NCBI GenBank assembly: GCA_951394405.1
Contig: OX596341.1
Location: 744,001 to 808,000 of the forward strand
Length of the DNA: 64,000 nt
Direction: 5' to 3'
Source: Coprinellus micaceus
Taxonomy: Eukaryota > Basidiomycota > Agaricomycetes > Agaricales > Psathyrellaceae
A program made the position numbers and the translations under genes. This document shows positions 1-11,077 of the stretch, in pieces. A model generated the notes under the pieces. That model did no database searches. It was not told the origin of the DNA and saw nothing but the letters and a program-made list of their open reading frames with translations. The first letter of the stretch is position 1; every line of letters starts with the position of its first letter.

Positions 1-423
1 TTCTCCATGAAACGAGATTTTGCAAAGCTTGGGACAACGGAGGAGGTGCTACAGCCACACTATTTCGCTGTTGTGTGCCGCTCCATGTGAGGATGGCACA
101 AATGTCCGGGCAGTGAGCTTGGCAACGAGCTTGGGGATAATGTTGATGGACCCTGCCGCGCCCAAATCATTGGGAATTAGACGCGCGCTAAGCGCCGGGC
201 TAGGACTGGCGGTGGCGGTGGGGGTTTCCCTTGCGTCTGCTGCAATACGGGGCATGTAAGAGAGATGAACAGCCTTTGCTGATAGTATTGGCCTTACTCC
301 AGGATTATACACCAAAGCTTCCACACTGCCGTCGTAGTGGGAGCTCGTGAACGACATGATAGTAGGAACAATGTTCAGTAGCGAGACAAGGTATGTGATC
401 AGCACTATGAGGGTACCTTTAAC
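1..423. repeat. Segmental direct repeat, left copy (cut by window edge)
   Basis: These bases recur at 28272-28694 in the same orientation at a constant offset of 28,271, with scattered substitutions and no indel; similarity ends at a shared TTTAAC. On the minus strand both copies keep an open frame (405 down to 49 here) reading a hydrophobic stretch (VLITYLVSLLNIVPTIMSF), then a Ser/Thr/Pro-rich hydrophilic tail, as in the last exon of a membrane protein. I do not recognise the protein and found no upstream exons in either copy. The left limit of the unit lies outside the window. Confidence 0.9.
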
Positions 424-647
424 CGCTCACTGGGCATTTTAACGTACCAAATATGAATTTGAGTCGTGCATCACTTTCTAGATATGAGTTTATAATAGGG
501 GCAACCGTCAAATGGGGATATGACCAAAATAATACTTCACATCACACCCGCAGCCCTCGGGTCGTCGGGTGTCGTGGGCGTCAGTTCTTACTCTCTTACC
601 ACCACCTTCAACTCTGGCAGGCCAGAATCTGGCCGCGGGACCCCGCA

Positions 648-3016
648 ATGCCTTGCGAATCCTCAGAAAATCAGATTGTCATTGACCAGACCAAGTTCTG
701 GGACGCTGATGGCATCCATTGGGAGCCTCATAGGATTGGGTGGGCAGTCGCAGGGGGCTGTTCAGTTCTGGTGCGTTTAATCTCAGTTGGAGCAGGAGTG
801 GCGTTACTGAAGGGCGTGAAGACGGTCATCATTTCAGTTATTTCGATTCTGCAGCATTGCCGGTGCGTGCTGTTGCTAGGTTCCAGAGAAATAGGGTTCT
901 GAGGCTTTGGCGTGTGCAGGAATTACACGAATCCAAGGCAGCAGAGACAGATGTGGGTGTAACTTCACCCTGGAGATGATTCTCAGCACTCACCTTCAAT
1001 GCAGACTTCGTATTCTGTTTATGCCGCCCGTTTACGCCATCATCTCATTCCTTTCCTACCGTTTCTTCCGCTACTACACATACTACTCTTTCATTTACAT
1101 TGGTGAGTGGAGTTGCGGTTCCCGCATGGCGAAGCCTAATGCTCTTGCTCCGTAGCCTATGAAGTGAGCTCTTTAGCCGTTGCTCTCCGTCATCGAGCTC
1201 ATGATAAGTAGGCTATCACGCTTAGTGCATTCCTGTAAGTCCGACTATTGTCCTGTAACGCAGGGAGCTGACCCACCGTAGCCTCCTTATCATCGAATAC
1301 GTCGCAGCCACTGCTAGCGGCAGCTCCCCCGACAAGGCCATCGAGCGCAAGGACAAGCGACCACTGCCGATACCCGTGCGTGCACCCTACAAGACGCCCT
1401 TCGTTACTGAAACTAGGATAGTTCTGTTGCTGGAGATATAGGCCCACAAAAGCCTACTTCATGTATACGGTTAAGGTCCGTTCGTGTTCTCCTAACCTAC
1501 GAGATGCGGCGTGCTAACTGTCTCCAGTGGTCCGTTTTACAATACATCATCATTAGGCCTGGTACGACTTCTCGAATCCCCATATCCTGCGAGCGCTAAT
1601 TCCCGTGGGTTGCAGCTGCCTCAATCGCTGGGATCGTCTGCGAGCACTACCATGTGCTATGCCATACCGAGGGCTATACCTACAAGTATGCAGCGGTGTA
1701 CATCGAATGCGTCAACTTCGTCAGCATCAGGTGCGTTCTTCGTGAACTGATCCGTCTCAGAGTTGCTCACGATCTCCATGTGCAGTATCGCTCTCTATGG
1801 CCTCCTTGTGTTCTATGGTCTGATGGCCGAGGAACTCAAGGGAAAGCGACCCGTTGCAAAGTTCTTGTCGATCAAGCTGATCGTCATGTTCACGTTTTAC
1901 CAAATGTTTGTCGTACGTATCTCCATCCCCGGTTCCTTGAACGCTCAACTTACAGCCGCAGTTTAACGCCCTGCAAGGTCGTGTTATCAAAGGTATGTCC
2001 TCTAAACGGTCACCTTTCCCTACCGAGAGCTGAGCCGGTCCAGAAACGACATATTGGACAACAACAAATATCGCCAATGGCCTCAACGCGTTGGCTATTT
2101 GCATCGAAGTGGGTCTTTCCCCCCGTTCTTCCCTCGGGCGTGCTAACAACTTGAGCGCAGATGGTGATTTTCTCCATCCTAATGTGGTGGGCATACACAG
2201 CCAAAGAGTACAAGCGACCCGACGGCGCGAAGGCGACGAGTATCTGGAGACCTCTATGGGACTCGGCCAACTACAGTACGCCCTTCTTTTCCTCTCCACG
2301 GCAACTCCCAGCCTTATAAACCTGGCGCAGTGGACTTCATCCGCGAAATTGGCTACTCTCTCCGCTATTTCTTCACCGGCAAGACGAGGCACCCTCAAGG
2401 AGTGGCTCCCAATGATGTACGCAGTGTCGAATCCAAAGGCTCCGCCTCTGGGGTGCAGAACTTGCACTACGGGGTGCACCCACATCAGCGCCGGGTGAGC
2501 TTCGGCGAGGCGTTCGGTGTCGCAGAGTACCAACAACGGGACCAGTACCCTATGTCTAAAACGAAGTTGGGGGCTCCGAAGCAGGGGTATTACGACCTTG
2601 AGGAGAACCAGAGGTTGACCCCAGCGATCCCATCTCCACTTCCTACGAACCCCGGCCTTAGCGCTCAGCAGCAGCAGTACCAACAACACCAAAATGGCTT
2701 AAACCAGAGTGCATCGTCCTCTGGGCCTGGGCGGCCGTTATCCGACACAACGACGTCAGGGGAAGAGGTTGATTTGGGGTATTACCACCAGAGCCGTCCG
2801 AGTCAGGATGCGTATGGCGGTGTGGTGGTCGACGAGCCTCCACCTGTGAGTCACCACAACGCTGGGGCCCACCACCCACCTTCATCGCAGAGCGCACAGT
2901 ATGGCCGACAAGGGCCAGGGAATGGGGGTTATGGCCAACAACTTCAGGCGCCCCCGCCTCCTCAAGGGTCTGCCAGAGATTCGTATCAGGCCTGGACGGG
3001 GCCACGGGCGGTTTGA
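648..3016 (+). CDS. TMEM184/DUF300 (Ost-alpha-like) multi-pass membrane protein
   Basis: Predicted 548-residue member of the TMEM184/DUF300 family, which is related to organic solute transporter alpha; the fungal members have no firmly established substrate. Fifteen exons: 648-770, 822-862, 920-952, 1005-1102, 1156-1163, 1212-1234, 1282-1375, 1422-1475, 1528-1561, 1616-1730, 1786-1912, 1962-1992, 2044-2108, 2161-2275, 2331-3016. Family hallmarks seen after joining: GWAVAGGCSVL at the first span, RILFMPPVYAIISFLSYRFF, the loop DKRPLPIPFCCWRYRPTK, and KLIVMFTFYQ. About seven hydrophobic segments lie in residues 25-310. From about residue 321 the protein becomes a Gln/Pro/Gly/His-rich, probably cytosolic tail. 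The ATG at 648 is chosen because the frame upstream to 453 has no family resemblance. Exons of 8 and 23 nt make the gene easy to miss. The family call is strong; the transport role is inferred. Confidence 0.93.
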
Positions 3017-4025
3017 GAGGGTTCTCCCACCTGCTATTTCTGTCTCATTTTTCTTGAACCTTTCGACGCTCAGGCTCTCCTTCAGTATACTTCTTGGACA
3101 TCTCTATAATTCGTTTACTTGCTGCCTCGCAGCTCAAGTCGACGCGCGTCACTTCTTTCTATCCTTATACCCTCATGTACGCTACTTCTAGTGCCACTCG
3201 TCGAGGTCATGCCCCAGTCTCTGTCTTGGCAAAATGGAAGTCAACAATAGGCGCCCGTCGTGGTAGAGGCTGTGATCTCTTGGCGTAGTCTGGTTCCATT
3301 GCTGGAACTAACCTTCCTCCTGGGGGTCGGCAACCCCTCTGAAATTCGCGTGCACAGGAAAACGGCACCTTCCCGATTTGGTCGAGTGCCTTCCTAGGCC
3401 CCTATCTCCTACCCCACACCTCCGTCTCCTCGACGATTGAGCATCCCCTTGGGTTAGAGCATCGGTAAATGGGATATAATGTGAAGCTACACGATTGTAT
3501 GATATTGTAGTACTGTTAATTCGACTTGATGAGGACAAACGGGACGAAAAACGGCGCATTGAGTGGGAAATAGGGGCTTTGTACCACTTTCTTAATAACT
3601 TTTTTCTGAGTCAAGTTATCCTCACAATTTTTTCATATTCTCATTCCATTAAGCTACTGCTACAAAAAACTCGGACCTCGGAACGTCGCCCTCACCATCT
3701 ACCCATACTTTCTCGTGTTATGCACCCCATTCCCGACTACCTGGCCCGCCGTTTTCTTACCACCTCCGAGTTTTTTTCTCTTATAAACGATGTCTTTCAT
3801 TTTCTCCTTACAAAGTAGTCGCGAATATCTACCCTTCAAAAGTTATAAATTGAGGACACCTCTTGCCGCGTCGCGTCGGAGTTTAAAATGGCAGGGGATT
3901 GCTGACCCCCATTCCTCCTTCGTTCGCCTTTTCGCCGTGCGTTTCACAAGGTGACAGTTCCAAGAAGCCTTGGTTCTGTCATGATTTATCGACTCCGGCT
4001 CTCTGGCTCCGATATCTGATATTCG
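3017..4025. other. Intergenic, no gene seen; one degenerate repeat motif
   Basis: The stretch begins with the AT-rich 3' flank of the TMEM184 gene. No frame shows a recognisable protein. Around 3220-3280 a motif containing AGGCGCCCGTCG resembles sequence at 4715-4790, just upstream of the second small membrane-protein gene, and may mark an older copy of that tandem unit. Confidence 0.5.
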
Positions 4026-4032
4026 TATATAA
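4026..4032 (+). promoter_or_regulatory. TATA box (TATATAA) of first tandem membrane-protein gene
   Basis: TATATAACG lies 57 bp before the ATG at 4089 and is matched by the same motif 55 bp before the ATG of the paralogue at 4990. The surrounding bases (GATAT..GTATATAACG) are also conserved between the copies, which supports a promoter role. Confidence 0.6.
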
Positions 4033-4088
4033 CGCGGTCGAGGTGCTGATCATGAGCGAATGGTTCAAGCCCCAGCAGCCTTTACGAC

Positions 4089-4539
4089 ATGACGTTGGGG
4101 AACAACATCAAACGCAGCTCTCAGGTGCCCATCATCGTAGGCGCCTTCCTCGGATGTTTAGCAGCCCTTGGAATAGCTATAGTACTTTTTCGTCGTTCGT
4201 GGCGAAGAAGATCGATATTTAAAGCGGGAGGAGAGACAGGGAATATTGGTCAGTAATGCATGGTAGTTCCCTGCACAGCTCCCCGAACTCACAGTCGTTT
4301 TGCTGAATGAAGGCACAGTGGCCGGACAGCCGCAACGAGAAGACGTTAACGGGGCCATGTCATACAGGCTTCCACCTGATTGGGGTGACCGCACAGGGAC
4401 AGGATTCGTCCCTCCCAGCACTGTCGCATACTTGCATAAAAACACAGAATTGCCCAACATTCCACGCCCGGCCGCGGCTTACCACTCTGGGCGCGATACT
4501 CTGGGAGAGGGGGCGTCCAACCCGCTTCCTGGACCTTAA
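4089..4539 (+). CDS. Small single-span membrane protein, tandem paralogue 1
   Basis: Unrecognised protein of 134 residues from two exons, 4089-4248 and 4295-4539. A single span (VPIIVGAFLGCLAALGIAIV) covers about residues 13-34 and is followed at once by a basic RRSWRRR stop-transfer segment, so the C-terminal tail should be cytosolic. The tail holds the block DWGDRTGTGFVPPSTVAYL and TELPNIPRP, nearly identical to the paralogue at 4990. The ATG is chosen because the same Met is conserved in the paralogue and a stop lies upstream in this frame. The pair arose by tandem duplication about 900 bp apart, including the TATA region. The function is unknown; the conserved tail suggests it binds a partner. 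Confidence 0.72.
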
Positions 4540-4928
4540 GGGTGGGGTGTGGGTTCTAATACACTACTTTGGCGCTCCACAAGTGCGGGACTGGGATACG
4601 CTGCGGATCGTTTTCTGCTCTACGACGTTGAAGCATCGTTTCGGAGGAAACGCTTTCAAATTCTCCACCTTCCCGTGCCGGTACTCGAGTTCGAGTTTCC
4701 CTTGGTCCCTGAGTCTCTTGACGTGAAATTGAAATGGGGCTCACCAATGGGCGCCCGTCGTCCCGGGGCTGTGTCCAGTCCCCAAAACCTGCTCCGCTAT
4801 CTTCCCTCTTAAATTCAATAGCATTTTCTCGGTAAGTTCCTGCATGGGGCGACGGTTCTGAGAAGGGATGCTTCTGTCTCGAAGGTTCATCATTTATGGC
4901 CTTCTCTGATTCCGATGTCCGATATGCA

Positions 4929-4935
4929 TATATAA
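4929..4935 (+). promoter_or_regulatory. TATA box (TATATAA) of second tandem membrane-protein gene
   Basis: TATATAACG lies 55 bp before the ATG at 4990, equivalent to the box at 4026. It is conserved together with flanking bases between the two tandem units. Confidence 0.6.
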
Positions 4936-4989
4936 CGATCGCGTTCGAGGTGTTTGGCAGAAGGTTCAACCCCTGCACCCATTTACGAC

Positions 4990-5430
4990 ATGGCCCTCAC
5001 GTCTGGGAATCGTGCCAGGTCGGGTCGCGAGCAGCTCATGATCGCGTTGGGTGCCTTCCTGGGCGGATTGGCGGCCCTCGTGATAGCTGGGGTCTTTGTG
5101 GGCCGTCTTTGGAGACGTAAATCTGTAGGAACAGTCGGAGAGACCGCGGATACTGGTGAGTATATAGAACTCTCTCTTCGCACGGCCTCCCAAAAATCAG
5201 TCTTATCGTCCCTGCTCCCCACAGGAAACAGGCGCCCACGAGAAGATAATGCCCACATACCATACGCGCTTCCAGCTGATTGGGGAAACCAAACAGGCGC
5301 AGGGTTTGTGCCTCCAAGCACCATTGCATACCTGGATAAGGACACAGAGTTGCCAAATATCCCCCGTCCCGCCTACTACTATTCTGGACGCGATATGTTT
5401 GGAAAGGGGGCTTCGAAGCCACATCATTGA
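4990..5430 (+). CDS. Small single-span membrane protein, tandem paralogue 2
   Basis: Unrecognised protein of 123 residues from exons 4990-5155 and 5225-5430, with the intron at the same place as in the gene at 4089. The span (about residues 17-39, IALGAFLGGLAALVIAGVFV) is followed by basic RLWRRK. The cytosolic tail carries DWGNQTGAGFVPPSTIAYL, TELPNIPRP and a Tyr-rich PAYYYSGRD. The frame is open upstream to a TTG at 4954, but the TATA box leaves the ATG at 4990 as the likely start. Conservation is highest in the tail rather than the span, so the tail is probably the working part. Its role is unknown. Confidence 0.74.
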   Translation: MALTSGNRARSGREQLMIALGAFLGGLAALVIAGVFVGRLWRRKSVGTVGETADTGEYIELSLRTASQKSVLSSLLPTGNRRPREDNAHIPYALPADWGNQTGAGFVPPSTIAYLDKDTELPNIPRPAYYYSGRDMFGKGASKPHH

Positions 5431-5838
5431 GCCCAGGGTGCGTATGGTAGTACGTCGTATTTACCGCTCCGCTAGTGAGTGACTAGGATACGCTTCAAGT
5501 GTTGTTCTGCTCTGAGACCTTGAACTTCAATCGCGAAGGACTTTCAAGATGCCTGGAGTTCTTAATATTGCCGACCCTCCGACCTGAGCGCCCATGGATA
5601 CTGGGCTTTCCCTTAAAGCCACGCCTTTGATAACGTCGCCCGGATTTATTCTTGTTGGTCTGCATCTCACTTCGTCCATTTCCAGGTCGAAGCAGGGGGC
5701 TTGGCGTCGACAGTTCGCGCACACAAGCGCACACAGGCGGGTCCGGCATGATCCCGGAACACGCGACGAAGTTATTCATAGCACGCAGTGACGGCTGGGT
5801 ACAATTCATTTACCTTCACCTCCTACTCCCATCTCAGG
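5431..5838. other. Intergenic, 3' flank of tandem unit and TSC10 promoter
   Basis: Bases after 5510 weakly resemble the 3' flank of the first tandem gene (4620-4790), marking the end of the duplicated unit. I see no coding frame before the TSC10 start. Confidence 0.45.
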
Positions 5839-7146
5839 ATGCTGTTTACCTGGTCGTCTTTCTTCAAGAAGCCATGGAATCCTGACGGAAAGGTGAGCGA
5901 TGACGAGCGCCTAAGAAATGGCATGTAATGACACGGTTTTTCCAATAGCACTGTTACGTGACGGGAGGAAGCGCCGGACTGGGTTTGGCGCTAGCCAAGT
6001 TGCTCGTCACGAAGGGCGCACATGTATCTATCGTGGCCAGGGATCAAGGGAGGCTAGACAAGTCGCTTGAGGAGATGGAGGTACGCGTTGCACGTCTGTG
6101 TTTGAGTTGGGCGCTTACCAAACTTGGACATGATATTCGGTTTAGGCTCTCCGTGTTTCCCCCTCCCAGATCCTCCAGGCCAAGTCAGCGAACCTGTTCT
6201 CGGCGTCGGACGCGAAAGAGGCGTTGGAGCATGCATGCGAGGCGCATGACGGACAGGCTCCCGATGCCGTCTTCTCTTGCGCGGGGTCGTCGAAACCGAT
6301 GTGGTTCGTGGAGATGACGGAACAGGACTTGAAAGAAGGAATGGACTATGGGTACTGGGTGCAAGCATGGACGGTGTATGTGAGTAGCGCAGCTTATAAT
6401 GGTCTCTATTCATGCTGATAGTCAGGTAGGCAGCTACAAAGATGATGGTAAAACAGGGGAAGAAGGGTGCAAAGATTTGTATGGTGTGCTCGATGCTTGG
6501 GTACATGTCCTTTGCTGGCTATGCGTCATACGCCCCTCCAAAACACGCTCTACGAGGTTCGTTCCATATTATCCTCCCCTTGACTTGATGTTGACAAAGT
6601 TCTGCTCCCTCGAAGGTCTGGCGGACACCTTGCAATCCGAGCTCATGCTCTACGACATTGGCGTGCAAATATTCTTCCCCCCAACAATATACAGCCCGGG
6701 GTACGAAAACGAGAACAAGTCCAAGCCGGACGTTGTGAAGGAGATTGAGGGCACAGATGACGGGTTAACCCCAGACCAGGCCGCCTTAGGGATGCTCAAA
6801 GGTGCGTGTGCCATGTCATCACCAAGTGTTGACATGCCCTTATTCACATAAATAACCTAGGCTTTGCGAGAGGGGATCACCACATATCGGCAGACCTCTT
6901 GACCGATCTTTTCCGTGCTGGAACGCGTGGCTCTGCACCTAGAGTCAACTTTGTCGTTGAAGCCGTCTATGACTTCATTTCATATGTGGGTCCCTTTTCC
7001 ATCTTTGTTCAAGGTCATTAGTGACTGATAAATGGCATCTGAAGGTTGGGACGCCTATCTGGAGGCGTGGCGTGGACGCTGCGATTCGAGGACATGCGAG
7101 GCAACATCACCAATACCTTGAAGATCGTGGATTCTTCAAAATCTAA
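5839..7146 (+). CDS. TSC10: 3-ketodihydrosphingosine reductase (KDSR/TSC10)
   Basis: Short-chain dehydrogenase of 311 residues that by homology reduces 3-ketosphinganine to dihydrosphingosine with NADPH, the second step of sphingolipid synthesis, at the ER membrane. Seven exons: 5839-5892, 5949-6080, 6170-6379, 6430-6556, 6616-6801, 6861-6985, 7045-7146. The dinucleotide motif TGGSAGLG lies near residue 24, and NAG is represented by SCAGSS. The catalytic block is YASYAPPKHALRG, giving YxxxK, preceded by the Ser in CSMLGYMSFAGYASYA. The region QIFFPPTIYSPGY matches the family substrate-binding segment. The N-terminus (MLFTWSSFFKKPWNP) is short and hydrophobic-aromatic and could anchor the protein to the ER face. 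It appears complete and intact. Confidence 0.93.
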
Positions 7147-8005
7147 CCGTCCCCGAGTGTCGGTACTACTTCACTTTCAAGGACTTTGCGCGACGGTTCA
7201 CGAGGGGAACATGTCACGTTGATACTGTATACTTGGCGCAAGCCATCTGGTGCGCGTCTATATCGTTATTTAAGTACCCTTCAATAATCCTTTCACGACA
7301 TAATGATGTTCAGTTGTATTCCACTGCTTAACTAATAACAGCTATAACAGCTTCTGAACCCCTCCCAGTCCCACCACAGGGACAACACTGCGAAAGTCGC
7401 CCTTGAGCTCCCTGTGTGACGTCTGGGCACGTCTGTAGCATCCAGTGCGACCTCCCTCAACTTATCCAGGTCCCGGTTTCAACGGCCCACTAACAATGCT
7501 GTTTTGGAGGAGTTTCGCCGTGTTCTATAGCCCGGACGCCGGGTACCATGGGCGACTTCCGGAGTCAGAACGGACACTCAAACATGCTCCCGCAGGTATA
7601 CCATTTCCGGTTGGCTCTCTTACAATATCGCTTCGTAGATGAAGATGCGGAGCCGCATTTCTGCTCTCCCCGTTCACTCAGGCTTGCATGGCGTCCAGCG
7701 AAGCGGAACAACATTCAAGTTAATTACACCGAGCGTGCACCGCCTTGCGAAGGACAGGTGAAGACTCGTCTCAGCTTCATATCCAAGCAAACCCAGGATT
7801 GTGGTGTGACCATGTGGTACGAAGCCTGTCTATCACAGAAAGGTGTGTAGTGCCTCCGAACAGTGACCAGCGTTCTGCAACCCGACCTCAGGAAGCCTTG
7901 TGGCCATTTCACAGCTTCAAGCCCTCACGGGCGTCCACGAACTTGCCACGAACGTGATATAAACGAACATGGTTTAGTCGAGAAGGACATTTCTCCCCCA
8001 CGGCG
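7147..8005. other. Intergenic, no gene seen
   Basis: About 860 bp between TSC10 and the next small membrane-protein gene. The open frames here (for example 7548-7850) have no recognisable motif, span or plausible intron structure. Confidence 0.5.
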
Positions 8006-8381
8006 ATGAGCAACGACAAGGCTTCACTCAAACGCATCATCATCGGCTGCTCCATTGCTGCTGCTGTGGTCGTAGTTGGGATCATCGTATTGGGTGTCTG
8101 GGTGTACCGTCGGATGGTTCGGCAGCTCGCGGGTCAAGGTACGTTTTCAGTGGAGTTTTGTTGCTCTGTTTTACTGTTGTACTGTGCTTACTTTTGTTGA
8201 AGCTGGAATTATCAAGCCGCTTGGCTTGGGAGAGACCGGACGACCAACCGCGGAAGACATCGAGATGGGAGACCAGCTCCCAGCGTATGAAGGTCCGCAA
8301 GCACATGTGGCTCCTACCCATGTAGAAACCCCTGCAGGTGCAGCGCCTATTGTACCAGGTGACAAGAAAAGAGCTGGTTAA
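8006..8381 (+). CDS. Small single-span membrane protein with LPAY motif
   Basis: Unrecognised 103-residue protein from exons 8006-8138 and 8203-8381. A short polar N-terminus (MSNDKASLKR) is followed by one strong span at about residues 11-34 and the basic segment YRRMVRQ, so the tail should face the cytosol. Exon 2 encodes the acidic-proline tail with GDQLPAYEGP. This LPxY motif also occurs in exon 2 of the genes at 17.1, 19.6, 20.6 and 37.1 kb, and LPxY/PPxY motifs bind WW domains of Rsp5/NEDD4 ubiquitin ligases in known adaptors. The gene is well formed (canonical GT-AG intron, in-frame join). An adaptor role is inference. Confidence 0.7.
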
Positions 8382-9179
8382 GCCCATAAAAGGCGGATGG
8401 ATTGAGGGCCCGCCAGGCAACACCGGTGCCAGACCCTCCCAAGAGGGCTTCACGTAACGGGCGGGCCAAGCCCAGGGGAGGGAACCCGAGGATAGAAGGA
8501 AAGAGGAGAGAGATCCCCCCACGTATGTCGTGTACACATGACGGGGTGGCGAGCTATAACAAGCTCACTTTGGTGGCCATGGGACTGTTGGCTGGCACAT
8601 GCAGTCACGTACCATACTTTGACCGTACTTATGTTCCTTGTCACCCTGCTTCAAACTATGCAAACCCTCTTCTGGAATATACGGAGCCCGGTCTGGCTCG
8701 AGAAGACCGGCGCTTACGCGTTTGGAGGGCCATCGTCGATAAGCGCCCGCGGCCCGGATCGCCATCGGCAAACTCTGCCGCGTCAAACTCCCACTGAGAC
8801 CCCGACACTCCTAACTCCCGACTGTTCGCTCACGACCACCACCTCATCACCCCCGTCATCCACCAGCAAACCGGCAGGAACTTCTCCAGAGCTTTTAGCC
8901 AGCTAGCGGGGTACACCACTGGTTTCAGGCCCCTCTCAGCGTGCTGGGCAGCCGATTCCATCCAGTGCCTAGACATTGGGGTTGCCGATATTAATGCCAC
9001 CGTGTCTGGGATTACTCCGACTCTATGGCGCTCGTGTCTCGATACCATGACGCATTCGAGACAGTGTATTTAGACAGGAAATCTCAATTTGCAGGGGGTT
9101 TCATATCGCCCTTTCGTTTAACCCATCTTCCATCTTCCGCACAAGTTCAACGATCTACAAATCTTAGCTTTTCTCAACC
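8382..9179. other. Intergenic with one doubtful ORF (8538-8906)
   Basis: An ATG-started frame at 8538-8906 (122 codons) has a moderately hydrophobic stretch (HTLTVLMFLVTLLQTMQTLF) and a Thr/Pro/Ser-rich end, which could fit a small membrane protein, but nothing else supports it. A second frame at about 8800-9070 reads protein-like text (for example LITPVIHQQTGRNFSRAF) without a start or splice context, perhaps an old gene remnant. Confidence 0.3.
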
Positions 9180-10975
9180 ATGGGTGCGTAACGGTCACTT
9201 TTCCTTCATCTCTGAACTGAAAATCGAGGTCCCACAGGTATTGGGGACACGGTTAAGTCCATGCTGGGTCAGGACCAGCAGGGCACGACCGAGACAGGGA
9301 CCCGCGCCTCTCGTCGTGCCTCTCGCCGCCTTTCCGAGGCGAACGCGGATTATGACCCTAACAAGACGTACGACCCCGATATTCTCAACGACCCAGCTCA
9401 CATAACCAACTCCAATCGCGCCTCTCACAGGCTGCCTTCCGGGACCGGAGTCGGTACCTCAGGGAGGACGGCTGAGGGGCAAGCCCAACAGGATCTTGCG
9501 AGGGAGGGTGCATCTGGGTACGGTACGGGGGATAACCTCGGAGGGTCCCTCTCGTCCGGTGCTCGTACCTCTGGTAAGCATCGCATCTTTCCGGTTTTTG
9601 GTGTACGCTCACGAGGGGACTTTATGTAGGCCTTGAGCAGACTGCCTCCGGGGGACCTGGCACGAAGGGCCGCACGTTAGGCGCGGAGGACATCAACGTC
9701 GGACCGACAGTCATATCCGCCCCCGGTTCTTCCACCGGACAGCCCATGGGGGGCTCTCAGGTTCGCGATAGCTCCGGTGTCCGAACTCACGGTGCACCTG
9801 TCGGCCATTCGCACTCCGGACAGCTCTCCTCTTCCCATTCCCATGGCGAGCACTTCGGCCATACTGGCCATACTGGCGGTGCGTCTCTTTTTACAACGTT
9901 TCGAACCCTGGTTTTTAGTTCCGGATTAGTTCTTAGCCGCCACCACGACTCGGGCCACTCCAAGCGCGACGTCATGCCCTCTGGCGATACCACGGAAGTT
10001 ACCAGCCAATTGAATCGTATGTTACACTTCCTTCTCCTTGGTCCTTAATGTAGCGCTCACCATCTGACGTGCTAGCCGTCACCCACGAGCATGTCCGTCA
10101 TCTCGAAACTGAGGATGTCCAGAGGATCATGGATCATGAGCGTCACAGTGCGTCTTTCATTTCTTTAATTTGAGACGGACGCTTACTTCCTATGCCTAGT
10201 TCACCACGTTCAGCACCACACTCAGCCGATTCTTGCGTCCGAGAGGCTGCCCGAAATTCACCGCGAGAACGTCAGTATATCAGGATCTTCCGGCGCGCGA
10301 GCTCTGGTCTGATCAGCGTGTTGTAGATTCATAACTTGACCACCATCGAGGAGCAGCACGTCAACAAGGTTGAGGACAACACCTTATTCGAAGGTCAAGT
10401 TCGCCAGCACCGCGATAGCGTCGACCACAGTGCTAAGGAGCGCACCATTATCGACAAAGGGACGACCGTCACCGAGAACGTTCATCACCACATTCACCAC
10501 GTTATACAGCCCGTCATCGAGAAGAATGGTGAGTAAATCTTTCGGCTATTACTCTCGTCGGCGGCTTAGCTTCGTTGCAGTGGTCGAGCAGGCGTACCTT
10601 CACACCAAGATTCCGATTCGTGAGGTGACCCAAGAGGCTCCTATCGTTCACCAGTCTCAGACCCATGCTCCTATTCCACTTGACCAATTTGTCGACCGTG
10701 GAGGGGTTCTCCAGGGCGGGGTGTTGCAAGATCAGATCGCTAACAAGGTTCTGGTCGGCGGGGAGTGTACCCGGGAGGTCGAGGGTGTCGCCGGCGACCT
10801 CGAGAGGGAATTGCACCTCGGCGAACAGAAGCGTGAGTCCCGACAGCTTCTATCCCCTCGTCCGCTTGTTAAACTTGACCCCGCAGCGGCTGAGCCCACT
10901 TACATCACCACCAAAGTTACGAAGCGCACCACGACCATCGACGAGCCCCAAATTCTTCCCACTTCTCGTAACTAA
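9180..10975 (+). CDS. His-rich hydrophilic stress/allergen-type protein
   Basis: Predicted 453-residue, almost wholly hydrophilic protein. Nine exons: 9180-9183, 9238-9573, 9630-9878, 9930-10016, 10076-10147, 10200-10270, 10327-10528, 10581-10832, 10887-10975; the first exon holds only ATGG. The N-terminal half is Gly/Ser/Thr-rich low complexity. The C-terminal half carries motifs seen in fungal proteins often annotated as allergen or LEA/hydrophilin-like: HHVQHHTQPIL, RENIHNLTTIEEQHV and ENVHHHIHHVIQPVIEK. Paired His clusters could bind metal, but that is inferred. No signal peptide or membrane span is visible, so a cytosolic location is likely. Which AG is used for exon 4 is uncertain. The family label comes from memory of annotated fungal proteins and is not secure. 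Confidence 0.75.
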
Positions 10976-11077
10976 TCTAAGTGACTCGTCCTAATTTTGC
11001 TTCCATCTCCTCTTCGAAAGTATAAAATGTACTAGTATCTTGTCAACCGCACTTCCTGTACGCATCCTCGGTAGCTA

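Noticed and set aside
49..405. Assignment of the repeat's membrane segment to the fungal DUF6533 family
   Set aside because: The hydrophobic stretch fits loosely, but the conserved C-terminal motif expected after it is not convincing.
453..902. 149-codon ORF as a separate gene or as an upstream start
   Set aside because: Its right half is exon 1 of the TMEM184 gene and its end reads into an intron; the part before 648 has no family resemblance.
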